This document shows positions 8,480 through 17,176 of a stretch of DNA of 64,000 bases, one piece after another. The notes below the pieces were generated by a model. That model did no database searches and was not told the origin of the DNA. It worked only from the letters and a program-made list of their open reading frames with translations. The stretch covers positions 43,817-107,816 of the forward strand of contig JAMWZW010000009.1 of the NCBI GenBank assembly GCA_024281995.1, read 5' to 3'. The stretch's first letter is position 1; every line of letters starts with the position of its first letter. The position numbers were made by a program, and so were the translations under genes. The stretch is from Nitrosomonas sp. GTDB taxonomy: Bacteria > Pseudomonadota > Gammaproteobacteria > Burkholderiales > Nitrosomonadaceae.

Positions 8480-9064
8480 CTATTTGTTACGCGTTCCACC
8501 GCGGTAGCGTTCCAATACTTTAGCAACCGCAGCAACATCGGCAGCACCGACTCCGGCCAGTAACGCTTGCTCACCCACAATAGTGATGAATTTCGTGATT
8601 GTTTCATCCGGTATATTGCGGCCACGGTGAATTTTCGACATAGAGCTGCGACAGCGATGCCCTGACTCAAGTATCGCGCCATTTTTCTTCGATGATCCGC
8701 CTAAGTCGTGATCGAGTAGCATAGCCAAGCACTGTTCAATATCATCCGGTGTTGTGGTCAGATTGCCGAAAAATGAAGCAACCTCGGCATCTGCAAGCAA
8801 GGCAGGTACTGCAAAATTATGCAAGAAACCCAATATTCCGTGATATCCCCCTAGTCTGGCGGCAACAGAGTCGCTCTTCATAACCATAGTTGAATCGTCA
8901 TCACTATCCCATTTGTTATCAGCGATGACATGTTGCCCACCTGATTTACCTGGATCCGCAAAGGCAGAACTCATGCCATCGATTGCCACAAGTGCGCAAA
9001 TTAAAGCAACAGCAAGATATTTAATCCATTCCGATGTATGTTGTTTTGCTTGTACAAGAATCAT
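8480..9064 (-). CDS. Exported group 1 truncated haemoglobin
   Basis: A 194-residue protein. Residues 1-37 form a signal peptide (hydrophobic LAVALICALVAIDGMSSAFA), followed by a polar linker. The globin domain is about 66-190. It shows the group 1 truncated globin pattern ARLGGYHGILGFLHNF, the proximal haem ligand His146 in MSKIHRGRNI, and the terminal helix ADVAAVAKVLERYRG. Family members bind O2 and NO, and some oxidise NO. A signal peptide would place this one in the periplasm, which is sensible in an organism that makes NO there from hydroxylamine oxidation; that role is inference. It is transcribed alone. Confidence 0.85.
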   Translation of the reverse strand: MILVQAKQHTSEWIKYLAVALICALVAIDGMSSAFADPGKSGGQHVIADNKWDSDDDSTMVMKSDSVAARLGGYHGILGFLHNFAVPALLADAEVASFFGNLTTTPDDIEQCLAMLLDHDLGGSSKKNGAILESGHRCRSSMSKIHRGRNIPDETITKFITIVGEQALLAGVGAADVAAVAKVLERYRGGTRNK

Positions 9065-9373
9065 GATTTCCTCTCCTCTATCATCAATTAGTTTTAATTT
9101 ACCCAGCTATCGATAGTGTTGTACTGGGAATCGCAGAAATTTCCCGTAAGCACTAGCAATTCGGGTCACTTCATTACTTAATACGTAGGCACTTAAAATT
9201 CGGATGCAAAAAACTGAATATTTTTGACGTGCCAATAAGATTTGTGAAAACCAAAGGATTCTTATTACTTAAAATATCATCCTGCATCCAAACTGGTGCT
9301 TCATGCGTATCAATTAAAGATGCAATTATGATGTTGAAGCCGATCCGATTCATTTAAGGAATGGAATATTGTA
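9065..9373. other. Intergenic region, no gene seen
   Basis: About 300 bases between the divergent haemoglobin gene and the decayed monooxygenase gene. They presumably hold the haemoglobin promoter. I see no RNA gene or convincing ORF. Confidence 0.4.
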
Positions 9374-9669
9374 ATGTCTAACCCATTTATTAGAGTTATT
9401 GCGCGAGCAATCGCTCATACTGATAAAATCGCAGAAGTACAACCCTATTACAAGAAATTGTTGTACCTATTCGACTCGAAGCAGGCTCTTGGACTATCAG
9501 CTACTAAAAAATAATATCGATCCTCTCGAGTTTCTGTTTATTGAGAAATAGCGTAATGAAAGCAATCGACTCACATTTTGCAACACTCCATATACTACAA
9601 ACTTTGATAAAAATTACACCGTTACTAGCAACCACGCGCCATATAAAGAAATACAATCTACTTGTATAA
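9374..9669 (+). pseudogene. Decayed antibiotic-biosynthesis-monooxygenase-like (ABM/YgiN) gene
   Basis: Reading all three frames in order reconstructs one small ABM-domain protein of about 98 residues. Frame 1 from ATG 9374 gives MSNPFIRVIARAIAHTDKIA. A shifted frame gives IRLEAG. A third stretch gives DYQLLKNNIDPLEFLFIEK, then an in-frame TAG where Trp is expected, then RNES. After another shift the frame reads IDSHFATLHI and ends KKYNLLV-stop at 9667-9669. This implies at least three frameshifts plus one nonsense mutation. Intact relatives are small cytoplasmic quinol/haem-type monooxygenases. It lies just upstream of the ECF sigma gene and may be a former target. Confidence 0.8.
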
Positions 9670-9845
9670 CACGATGGGAAATTGTTGAATGGATGAAAAA
9701 TACTATAGAAAAAAAGTGCACATAGGACAATCGATTAGGACAAACTGCACGATAAAAATCGTACGAACGAGTAATCTGCAAGGCTGCATGAACGGTGACC
9801 GATAACCACACGAAATGTAACGATACCGCCATTGGAGATGTGCAA

Positions 9846-10400
9846 ATGCAAACTTGGGTCACTGCAATTGCCAATCATGATGAGCAAGCACTGGCAGAAT
9901 TGTATGAAGCCACATTGGCACGAATCTATGGGTTGGCACTGCGTATCACGCGCAATACACAGGCTGCAGAAGAGGTCACTGAAGACATCTATTGGCAAGT
10001 ATGGCGAGAAGCGCCACGCTTTGATTCGCAGCGAGGCAATGTCATGGCATGGCTGCTCACCATTGCTCGCAGCCGGGCACTCGATTACTTGCGTAAAGAA
10101 GATAATGCCGAGCTATGTGAAGAACCAGAGCTACTTTTGATCGATGAACCGGCTCGTAACAGTAATCCACAAGATTTGCTGCTAGCCACACAGAAAAACT
10201 TACTGTTAAACCAGGCGCTCCAGCAACTTGAACCAATCCAGCGGCAGCTAATCGCGATGGCGTTTTTTCGTGGCTTAACGCATGAAGAAATTGCTTCCTT
10301 TACGGCAATCCCGCTAGGAACAGTAAAATCACATATTAGGCGTGCACTGAAGCAATTGTACGATACACTTGAAGAGGATTTGATCAAAGGCTTTGAATGA
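9846..10400 (+). CDS. ECF-subfamily RNA polymerase sigma factor
   Basis: A sigma-70 family regulator with region 2 (ALAELYEATLARIYGLALRI, then EVTEDIYWQVWREAPRFD and AWLLTIARSRALDYLRK) and region 4 (LTHEEIASFTAIPLGTVKSH), joined by a short linker, as in extracytoplasmic-function sigma factors. The frame is open from GTG 9795. I prefer ATG 9846 because GGAG lies 8 bases upstream. The TGA overlaps the ATG of the cupin gene (ATGA), so the two are translationally coupled. The layout resembles the ECF11 type, in which a ChrR-like cupin protein is the anti-sigma factor. The exact ECF group is not certain. Confidence 0.88.
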   Translation: MQTWVTAIANHDEQALAELYEATLARIYGLALRITRNTQAAEEVTEDIYWQVWREAPRFDSQRGNVMAWLLTIARSRALDYLRKEDNAELCEEPELLLIDEPARNSNPQDLLLATQKNLLLNQALQQLEPIQRQLIAMAFFRGLTHEEIASFTAIPLGTVKSHIRRALKQLYDTLEEDLIKGFE

Positions 10401-11230
10401 TGAAAAAACGCTACCCATTGGATCCAGAAGATCTTGCCCTCACACAAAAAATAGAAACAGCTTTGCTTGAAGCACTGGAGCCTATGCAACCCAGTACACA
10501 ACAGCGTTCTACAATACGCGCACAACTTTTTCAACGTATTCATGCCAGCACTACCACAGAATCTCAACGCATCACGGTACGTAGCAAACATGGCCATTGG
10601 CGCAAGATTCGTTCAGGTGTACGCGCAAAATTATTAGACAAAAACAATCGAGCTTTTTTGCTGGATATCGAACCCGGCGCAAGCCTCCCCATGCATCGCC
10701 ATCATGCGGATGAAGAATGTGTGGTATTGCGCGGATCGGCAAGCTTGGGCATGCTTACAGTAAATGCCGGAGACTATCATTTAGCGCGCTCGGGTAGCCG
10801 ACATGGTCAAATATCTTCGCAAACAGGTGCTCTCCTCTACTTACGGGGTATACCTGTAGGGCACAGCACCGAAGTTGCTCGCGATTTGCTTACGGCTTTT
10901 TTACCGGGCGAAGGCGATGAATTAATTACTATTCGTGCACAGGAAGGGCAATGGTTCGATCTTGCGCCTGGCGTAACCAGTAAACCACTGTATGACGACG
11001 GTCATACTTGCTCATCACTTGTTCACATTTCTGCCGATACTTGTTGGACAACACAACAGCAACTACTGTCGCATGATGAAGAGTGCCTATTACTCGAAGG
11101 CGATGCCTTTTTTGGCGATACGTTACTATGTCCTGGCGATTGGCAATTTGCTCCAACTGGCTCAGAATACTCTCCAATAACGACAGACACAGGTGTACTG
11201 TTTTTTATGCGTGGAGCCACTCGATACTAG
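10397..11230 (+). CDS. Double-cupin protein, probable ChrR-like anti-sigma factor
   Basis: A 277-residue cytoplasmic protein coupled to the ECF sigma gene. Residues 1-60 are helical and would be the sigma-binding part. Cupin 1 (about 70-150) keeps a metal site: His100, His102, Glu106 or Glu107 in MHRHHADEECVVLRG, and His136. Cupin 2 (about 180-275) has the same fold pattern but a degenerate site (LLSHDEECLLLEGD, lacking the paired histidines). The zinc-binding His-x3-Cys-x2-Cys motif of classic ChrR anti-sigma domains is not visible, so the release mechanism may differ. Anti-sigma function is inferred from gene coupling and cupin architecture. Confidence 0.75.
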   Translation: MMKKRYPLDPEDLALTQKIETALLEALEPMQPSTQQRSTIRAQLFQRIHASTTTESQRITVRSKHGHWRKIRSGVRAKLLDKNNRAFLLDIEPGASLPMHRHHADEECVVLRGSASLGMLTVNAGDYHLARSGSRHGQISSQTGALLYLRGIPVGHSTEVARDLLTAFLPGEGDELITIRAQEGQWFDLAPGVTSKPLYDDGHTCSSLVHISADTCWTTQQQLLSHDEECLLLEGDAFFGDTLLCPGDWQFAPTGSEYSPITTDTGVLFFMRGATRY

Positions 11231-11297
11231 ATCTTGTCAAGACGAGCATGGAGTTGTTACGAACGATAAAAAGTTCAGAAATTACAAGAAATCGCCT

Positions 11298-12686
11298 TTA
11301 ATAATATTGCGATTTTGCATAACTTTCAAAGCGGGTATATTCTCCCAAGAAAGTCAGGTCAACTTTTCCTATTGGACCATTTCTTTGTTTACCGATAATA
11401 ATTTCTGCGATACCTTTATCAGGAGAATCTGGGTTATAAACTTCATCTCTATAAATAAAAAGAATGACGTCTGCATCTTGTTCAATAGCCCCAGATTCAC
11501 GTAAATCCGACATAACCGGTCTTTTATTAGGACGCTGCTCAAGGCTTCTATTAAGCTGCGATAATGCAATAACAGGCACTCTCAATTCTTTTGCTAATCC
11601 CTTTAATGCTCGTGAAATTTCGGAAATTTCAGTGGCACGATTTTCTCCCTGACTGGTAGAAGACATTAATTGTAAATAATCTACAACGATTAAACCCAAT
11701 TCACCATGTTGGCGATACAATCGCCTAGCTCGTGCTCTAAGCTCTAAAGCATTCAATGCTGCACTCTCATCAATAAAAATAGGTGCCTCATTCAGCTTCC
11801 CCAGCGCATGGGTCAATTTAGGCCAATCCTGATCATCCAGGCGCCCCGTACGAACCTTATGCTGATCTAGCTTGCCCACGGAACCCAGCATGCGCATTGC
11901 TAGTTGCGCCCCGCTCATCTCCATACTAAATACAGCAACTGGTTTATTTAGTTCCAAAGCAACATGTTCGGCAATATTAAGTGAAAATGCCGTTTTTCCC
12001 ATGGATGGTCTTCCCGCCACGATAATCAAGTCCCCCGGCTGAAATCCCGAAGTTTTTTGATCAAGATCATGAAAACCTGAGGCAGTGCCGGTTACATTAC
12101 TGGGATTATCCTGACTGTACAGCAGCTCAATTCTCTCCACAACCTGTTTTAAGAGCGGCTGAATATCGACAAAACCTTCCTTTCCTCGCGCACCTTCTTC
12201 GGCAATTTCAAAAACCTTTGCTTCTGCTTCATCTAACAAATTAGCCGCTGAGCGACCAGCCGGGTTATAGGCTGAATCAGCTATTTCTACACCAATTTGT
12301 GCGAGGCTACGCATAATTGAACGTTCACGGACAATTTCAGCATAGCGTTTGATATTAGCAGCCGATGGCGTATTTTGCACAATAGCACCAATATAAGCGA
12401 GCCCGCCAACGGTCTGAAGTTCTGCAGAAATTTCTAAAGATTCAGCAATTGTGACAACATCAGCCGGCTTATTCTGTTCTATTAATTTACAAATATGATA
12501 ATAAATCAGACGATGATCTTGGCGGTAAAAATCACTATCCGTAATGATATCAGCGACTTTCTCCCACGCATTATTATCCAACATAAGTCCGCCCAGAACA
12601 GATTGTTCACTTTCGATAGAGTGTGGCGGAGTCTTATAGGAATCTAATAGTTGATCCTGATTAATACTAACTGGTGAGTAGGCCAT
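11298..12686 (-). CDS. dnaB: Replicative DNA helicase DnaB
   Basis: A 462-residue hexameric helicase that unwinds DNA at the fork and recruits primase. The N-terminal DnaB domain contains PPHSIESEQSVLGGLMLDN. The RecA-like C-terminal domain has Walker A GRPSMGKTAFSLN, Walker B LIVVDYLQLM, and the RLYRQHGELG and RESGAIEQDADVILF stretches. It lies downstream of rpsF-priB-rpsR-rplI, an arrangement seen in many proteobacteria. A hairpin terminator separates it from rplI, so it may have its own promoter or depend on read-through. Length is normal. Confidence 0.97.
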   Translation of the reverse strand: MAYSPVSINQDQLLDSYKTPPHSIESEQSVLGGLMLDNNAWEKVADIITDSDFYRQDHRLIYYHICKLIEQNKPADVVTIAESLEISAELQTVGGLAYIGAIVQNTPSAANIKRYAEIVRERSIMRSLAQIGVEIADSAYNPAGRSAANLLDEAEAKVFEIAEEGARGKEGFVDIQPLLKQVVERIELLYSQDNPSNVTGTASGFHDLDQKTSGFQPGDLIIVAGRPSMGKTAFSLNIAEHVALELNKPVAVFSMEMSGAQLAMRMLGSVGKLDQHKVRTGRLDDQDWPKLTHALGKLNEAPIFIDESAALNALELRARARRLYRQHGELGLIVVDYLQLMSSTSQGENRATEISEISRALKGLAKELRVPVIALSQLNRSLEQRPNKRPVMSDLRESGAIEQDADVILFIYRDEVYNPDSPDKGIAEIIIGKQRNGPIGKVDLTFLGEYTRFESYAKSQYY

Positions 12687-12753
12687 TGATTTTTATCCAG
12701 GAGCGTACAAACGTTCAAAACATAATTCTATCATCGCTGAACTGCAAACAAAA

Positions 12754-12775
12754 AAGGACTATGTACATAGTCCTT
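12754..12775 (-). terminator. Rho-independent terminator after rplI
   Basis: A perfect 22-base palindrome (arms AAGGACTATGT and ACATAGTCCTT). On the minus strand it is followed directly by a run of six T, giving a classic intrinsic terminator 26 bp beyond the rplI stop. Confidence 0.85.
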
Positions 12776-12800
12776 AGAATTTTTCTAGAAACAAATAGAG

Positions 12801-13256
12801 CTAGAGCGTTGCTTCGCCCAATACAGAAACCGTAATCTGTGCTGTAACATCACCGTGCAGTGAAATCGTAAGCGGATAATCGCCGACTTGTTTCAATTGA
12901 CCGTGAGGCATGCGAATCATTGATCGTTCAATATTGAAACCTTGTGCTACAAGCGCCTCAGCAATATTTGCATTAGTAACGGAGCCAAATAATTTTCCAT
13001 CATTACCTGCTTTCTGAATAATTTGTAACAAAAGTCCTTCTAATTTGTCAGCAACAGCCTGCGCAGCCGCTAGCGAGGTGGCTTGAATTTTCTCCAACTC
13101 AGCACGTTTCGACTGAAATTCTGCAAGGGCCTGTTCGGTTGCGCGTTTCGCTTTACCTTGTGGGATAAGATAATTACGCGCAAAACCACTTTTAACATTA
13201 ACAACGTCACCCAATTGCCCCAAATTGGTAATTTTTTCCATCAAAATGATTTGCAT
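12801..13256 (-). CDS. rplI: 50S ribosomal protein bL9
   Basis: A 151-residue ribosomal protein with the characteristic N terminus [20 protein letters not shown] and [16 protein letters not shown], the long connecting helix (about 42-75), and a C-terminal 23S-rRNA-binding domain. Length matches the family (about 150). It is the last gene of the rpsF-priB-rpsR-rplI operon, 11 bp after rpsR, and is followed by a strong terminator. Confidence 0.98.
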   Translation of the reverse strand: MQIILMEKITNLGQLGDVVNVKSGFARNYLIPQGKAKRATEQALAEFQSKRAELEKIQATSLAAAQAVADKLEGLLLQIIQKAGNDGKLFGSVTNANIAEALVAQGFNIERSMIRMPHGQLKQVGDYPLTISLHGDVTAQITVSVLGEATL

Positions 13257-13267
13257 ATCATAACTCC

Positions 13268-13549
13268 TTAGTGCTGGTCAGTATAAGGCAATAATGCCAG
13301 AAAACGAGCACGTTCAACTGCTGTACTTAATTGACGCTGATAAAAAGCTTTAGTACCGGTAATACGTGCCGGGATTATTTTGCCATTCTCACTAATAAAG
13401 TCTTTCAAGATTTCAATATTCTTGTAATCGACTTGCTTTATACCTTCTACCGTAAAACGACAGAATTTTTTTCGCTTGAATAGCGGACGATTAGCTTTTT
13501 TTTCTTTTTCTTTATCTTTACTGTCTTTACGTCTTGTAAACCGTGTCAT
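13268..13549 (-). CDS. rpsR: 30S ribosomal protein bS18
   Basis: A 93-residue basic protein with the conserved core [17 protein letters not shown] and the C-terminal part [20 protein letters not shown], which binds the S6-S18 site on 16S rRNA. The N-terminal 25 residues are very rich in Lys/Arg/Asp and longer than in E. coli bS18 (75 residues). It lies between priB and rplI with short gaps. Confidence 0.97.
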   Translation of the reverse strand: MTRFTRRKDSKDKEKEKKANRPLFKRKKFCRFTVEGIKQVDYKNIEILKDFISENGKIIPARITGTKAFYQRQLSTAVERARFLALLPYTDQH

Positions 13550-13568
13550 TTTAATTCCTATTTACTGA

Positions 13569-13871
13569 TTAAATGAGTACAACTTGATTTGTATGCAATA
13601 CCAATTGTTGATTCATATGGCTTTTTCTATTCAGGAATCCCATTAATTTGACCTTATTGTCAACCTTTAACTCTGCCACTGTTAAAGCTATCTGCCCTAA
13701 TGCTATGGCAAGTATTTCACACGTGATTTGCCGTACAACTCCAGCTTCGACTTGGCGCGAGACATGATTCACTGTAAATTCGATAACAGCAACACCTGCA
13801 GGCGTGTAACGTAAAATTCCTAATTTGATGATTTTTCCACAAATAATCGTTTCATTACAATCCAATTGCAA
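13569..13871 (-). CDS. priB: Primosomal replication protein PriB
   Basis: A 100-residue OB-fold single-stranded-DNA-binding protein that helps PriA restart stalled replication forks. The pattern LRYTPAGVAVIEFTVNHVSRQ and VKLMGFLNRKSHMNQQLVLH is typical of PriB, which arose from an SSB duplication. Its place between rpsF and rpsR is diagnostic in beta- and gammaproteobacteria. The spacing to rpsF is 15 bp, so it is part of the same transcript. Confidence 0.9.
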   Translation of the reverse strand: MQLDCNETIICGKIIKLGILRYTPAGVAVIEFTVNHVSRQVEAGVVRQITCEILAIALGQIALTVAELKVDNKVKLMGFLNRKSHMNQQLVLHTNQVVLI

Positions 13872-13886
13872 ATACCATTACAACTA

Positions 13887-14300
13887 CTACGCAGAAACAC
13901 CAGGTTCATCTGATAATTCATCTGCTTCGGAGTCTTCTAAATTACTGTCCGCAATAATCAAATCAGAAGTACTCGCCTTCTCTTGCTGACTCATCATAGA
14001 AGAAGGTTCTGTAACTGGACCATTTAATCGGATAGTAAGATGTCGAAGAACGGCATCGCTAAATTTGAAAGCGTGATCCAAGTCACTTAAAGTTTCTTGA
14101 TCACATTCAATATTCATCAGCACATAATGCGCTTTATGAATTTTTTGGATAGGATAGGCAAGTTGACGACGCCCCCAATCTTCTACGCGATGAATTTTGC
14201 CATTTTTTGCAGTAACAATGCCACGATAGCGCTCGATCATTGCAGGTACTTGTTCACTTTGATCAGGATGAACAATAAAAACTATTTCGTAATGTCGCAT
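13887..14300 (-). CDS. rpsF: 30S ribosomal protein bS6
   Basis: The first gene of the ribosomal operon. The frame is open to ATG 14366, but the conserved N terminus [19 protein letters not shown] starts at 14300, where TAAGGAACCT gives a good ribosome site; I use that start (137 residues). The core [15 protein letters not shown] binds S18 and 16S rRNA. The C terminus extends about 35 residues beyond the globular domain and is Ser/Asp/Glu-rich, as in proteobacterial S6 proteins that are tailed with glutamates by RimK, although no terminal Glu-Glu is present here. Confidence 0.97.
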   Translation of the reverse strand: MRHYEIVFIVHPDQSEQVPAMIERYRGIVTAKNGKIHRVEDWGRRQLAYPIQKIHKAHYVLMNIECDQETLSDLDHAFKFSDAVLRHLTIRLNGPVTEPSSMMSQQEKASTSDLIIADSNLEDSEADELSDEPGVSA

Positions 14301-14459
14301 AGGTTCCTTATGGATAAAGCCTCCCTTTAAAATTGTAGGTGAGGCAAGGTTTAATAAACAGTGCATTTTACTGAATTAATAAGGCAATATCAAATTACTG
14401 GCAGAATCGCTACTTATCAGCCAAGATAACACTCGAGTCCACTGAACTGGTAAAATCTC

Positions 14460-14507
14460 ATTTATTCAACTCAATAAAGAGACTTGCTTCATCTGAGTTG
14501 AATAAAT
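14460..14507. promoter_or_regulatory. Long inverted repeat upstream of trpG
   Basis: ATTTATTCAACTCA (14460-14473) and TGAGTTGAATAAAT (14494-14507) are perfect 14-base inverted arms around a 20-base loop. The second arm is followed by TTT. The repeat ends 56 bp before the trpG ATG. The motif AGTTGAATAAAT recurs at 15133-15144 between trpG and trpD. It could be a hairpin attenuator or an operator. Confidence 0.5.
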
Positions 14508-14563
14508 TTTCCTCAATGGATTTGAGCGGCAAAATATATAAATAAAGAAATCGTTAAAAAAAT

Positions 14564-15127
14564 ATGTTACTAATGATTGATAACTATGACTCTTTCACCT
14601 ATAACCTGGTGCAATATTTTTCTGAACTGGGTGAGAAAGTTGTTGTATACCGAAATGATGAGATAACTGTAGATACAATTTCACAACTCAATCCTGAACG
14701 GATTGTCATTTCTCCCGGTCCCTGTACACCTAATGAAGCCGGCGTATCACTTGCGGTTATTAATGAATTCAGTAAAAGTATTCCAGTCTTAGGTGTTTGC
14801 TTAGGCCATCAAAGCATTGGTCAAGCATTCGGGGGTCGGATTATCCATGCGAAACAACTCATGCATGGCAAAACATCGCCTATTTTTCATCATGGTGCCG
14901 GTATTTTCCGTAACTTGCCAAACCCTTTTATCGCGACCCGCTACCATTCGCTTGTTGTGGAGCGCTCAACGTTACCTGACTGTCTTGAAATTACCGCATG
15001 GACTGAAGATGATGAAATTATGGGTCTGCGCCATAAAATGCTTGCAATTGAAGGCATTCAATTTCACCCCGAGTCTATTTTGAGTGAGCATGGCCACCAA
15101 ATGTTAGAAAACTTTCTTAACCGATAA
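14564..15127 (+). CDS. trpG: Anthranilate synthase glutamine amidotransferase subunit TrpG
   Basis: A 187-residue class I glutamine amidotransferase that supplies ammonia to TrpE (or PabB) in the first step of tryptophan synthesis. It shows [13 protein letters not shown] at the N terminus, the oxyanion segment [11 protein letters not shown], the nucleophile Cys in [15 protein letters not shown], and the catalytic His-Glu in FHPESILSE. Length is typical. trpD and trpC follow closely; trpE is not in the window, so the anthranilate synthase large subunit must be encoded elsewhere. A dual role in folate synthesis is possible. Confidence 0.95.
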   Translation: MLLMIDNYDSFTYNLVQYFSELGEKVVVYRNDEITVDTISQLNPERIVISPGPCTPNEAGVSLAVINEFSKSIPVLGVCLGHQSIGQAFGGRIIHAKQLMHGKTSPIFHHGAGIFRNLPNPFIATRYHSLVVERSTLPDCLEITAWTEDDEIMGLRHKMLAIEGIQFHPESILSEHGHQMLENFLNR

Positions 15128-15150
15128 TCACAAGTTGAATAAATAACCTA

Positions 15151-16182
15151 ATGACCCCGAAAGAAGCTCTATCTCATATTATTGCTCATCAAGAAATCGC
15201 GCACGACGAAATGATTTCTTTAATGCGGCAAATCATGCAAGGGGAAATTTCGCCCGTGCTAATAGCTGCAATTATCATCGGTCTACGGGTAAAAAAAGAA
15301 ACCAGCGAAGAAATAGCAGCAGCGGCTCAAGTCATGCGTGAGCTGGCAACCAAAGTTGACATTCCCGACAACACGCATTTGGTTGATACCTGTGGCACAG
15401 GTGGAGATTCCGCGCACACCTTCAATATTTCTACTGCAGCGGCATTTGTTGCAGCAGCAGCAGGAGCTCGTGTCGCAAAGCATGGCGGCAGATCAGTCTC
15501 AAGTAAATCGGGTAGTGCCGATGTGCTTGAAGCACTTGGTGTTAATTTAAACCAAACACCCCAACAGGTAGCACAATGTATTCAGGAAATTGGCGTAGGT
15601 TTTATGTTTGCTCCAAATTACCATGCCGCGATGAAACATGCCGCTCCCGTTCGACGAGAATTGGGTGTCAAAACTTTATTTAATATTTTAGGGCCGCTAA
15701 CTAATCCCGCGAATGCTAAAAGACAAGTACTGGGAGTATTTAATGAGGAGCTAGTAAAAACTTTGGCATACGTTTTACAACAATTAGGTAGTAAGCACGT
15801 ATTGATCGTACATGGTGAAGATGGATTGGATGAAATTACCATAACTGGCCAAACGCATATTGGTGAGTTAAAAAATGGTAAGGTAGAAACCTATACCATC
15901 AGACCAGAAGATTTTGGAATACAACCATCCCCCATTAAAACTATTCAAGTCTCTGACAGTGAACACGCAAAAATGATGCTGCTTTCTGTATTGAAAAATG
16001 TTTCCTCTCCAGCTCGTGATATTGTTGTATTAAATGCTGGCGCAGCAATCTATGCAGCAGGTGTTGAAGAAACCCTCGCACAAGGCATCAAAACGGCGCA
16101 TCAAACGATAGAAAGTGGCGCTGCACTAAAAAAACTTTATGAATTTGCGGAATTTACTCAAAGAAATTCTAGTGAACAATAA
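15151..16182 (+). CDS. trpD: Anthranilate phosphoribosyltransferase
   Basis: A 343-residue enzyme that transfers the phosphoribosyl group of PRPP to anthranilate, the second tryptophan-specific step. The PRPP-binding motif [17 protein letters not shown] and the anthranilate-site segments [15 protein letters not shown] and [20 protein letters not shown] are intact. It lies 23 bp after trpG and 3 bp before trpC, so the three genes form one transcript. Confidence 0.97.
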   Translation: MTPKEALSHIIAHQEIAHDEMISLMRQIMQGEISPVLIAAIIIGLRVKKETSEEIAAAAQVMRELATKVDIPDNTHLVDTCGTGGDSAHTFNISTAAAFVAAAAGARVAKHGGRSVSSKSGSADVLEALGVNLNQTPQQVAQCIQEIGVGFMFAPNYHAAMKHAAPVRRELGVKTLFNILGPLTNPANAKRQVLGVFNEELVKTLAYVLQQLGSKHVLIVHGEDGLDEITITGQTHIGELKNGKVETYTIRPEDFGIQPSPIKTIQVSDSEHAKMMLLSVLKNVSSPARDIVVLNAGAAIYAAGVEETLAQGIKTAHQTIESGAALKKLYEFAEFTQRNSSEQ

Positions 16183-16185
16183 AAA

Positions 16186-17034
16186 ATGTCTGATATTCTA
16201 GAAAAAATTCTTACCGTTAAGAAACAAGAAGTTTCTTTTGCTAAAGCATTAAAACCTTACTCTTCGTTACTCCACGATGCACATTCAGCATCGCCATCAC
16301 GCGATTTTGTTGCCGCAATTCGTAATAAAATTAATGATGGAAAACCAGCGGTTATTGCTGAAATCAAACAGGCAAGTCCAAGTAAAGGTAGATTGCGTGG
16401 GCGCTCCTCCGAAACAGACACACAATCCTTGGAATTTTCGCCTGCAGAAATAGCTAAAACTTATGACAAACATGGTGCAGCCTGTTTATCGGTTCTGACG
16501 GATAAACAATTTTTTATGGGTAGCCCCGAGTATTTGCAAGAAGCCCGCGCAGCATGCCAACTCCCCGTTTTACGCAAAGATTTTATAATTGAGGAGTACC
16601 AAATCGCCGAAGCTCGCGCCATGAATGCCGATTGTGTTTTATTGATAGTAAGTAGCTTTTTATTGGAGCACAGTAACTCGTTGAACAAATCACTCACACA
16701 CATGTTAGCGCTTGAACAACTCGCCCATTCACTCAACATGTCTGTTCTGGTAGAAGTTCATAACGCAATGGAGTTGGAAATGGCAACTCAGCTCATTACG
16801 CCATTAGTAGGCATAAACAATCGCAATCTACGCACGTTTGAAACTTCATTAAAAACGACGCTTGAACTATTGAACAAAATTCCCTCCCATAAAATTATAG
16901 TCACAGAAAGCGGTATCCATACCCCCGCAGATGTTGCTTTGATGCAAAGCAACCATGTCAATGCATTCCTTGTTGGTGAAGCATTCATGCGGGCTAAAGA
17001 TCCTGGGGTTGAACTGCAACGATTATTTTCCTGA
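16186..17034 (+). CDS. trpC: Indole-3-glycerol phosphate synthase
   Basis: A 282-residue (beta/alpha)8-barrel enzyme that converts CdRP to indole-3-glycerol phosphate. Conserved barrel motifs are visible: [11 protein letters not shown] (catalytic Lys), [42 protein letters not shown] and [11 protein letters not shown] Ser/Glu/Thr insert around residues 70-80 ([11 protein letters not shown]) lengthens the loop after the catalytic strand. Only 3 bp separate it from trpD. Confidence 0.97.
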   Translation: MSDILEKILTVKKQEVSFAKALKPYSSLLHDAHSASPSRDFVAAIRNKINDGKPAVIAEIKQASPSKGRLRGRSSETDTQSLEFSPAEIAKTYDKHGAACLSVLTDKQFFMGSPEYLQEARAACQLPVLRKDFIIEEYQIAEARAMNADCVLLIVSSFLLEHSNSLNKSLTHMLALEQLAHSLNMSVLVEVHNAMELEMATQLITPLVGINNRNLRTFETSLKTTLELLNKIPSHKIIVTESGIHTPADVALMQSNHVNAFLVGEAFMRAKDPGVELQRLFS

Positions 17035-17176
17035 CAATATTAACAAGTACTCCTAACACTGACCTCGCACCAGTTGCAACGCAACTAAATCAAAACAATA
17101 CATAGTCCATTGTTTCCTAAATATTTATCTAGGAGTGTCGTTGAAATTTATTCTATAATCAAAGGCAGGGGACAAC

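Noticed and set aside
10085-10597. A 170-codon minus-strand frame opposite the ECF sigma and cupin genes
   Set aside because: It spans the overlap of two coupled real genes, is Cys/Ser-rich and resembles no family.
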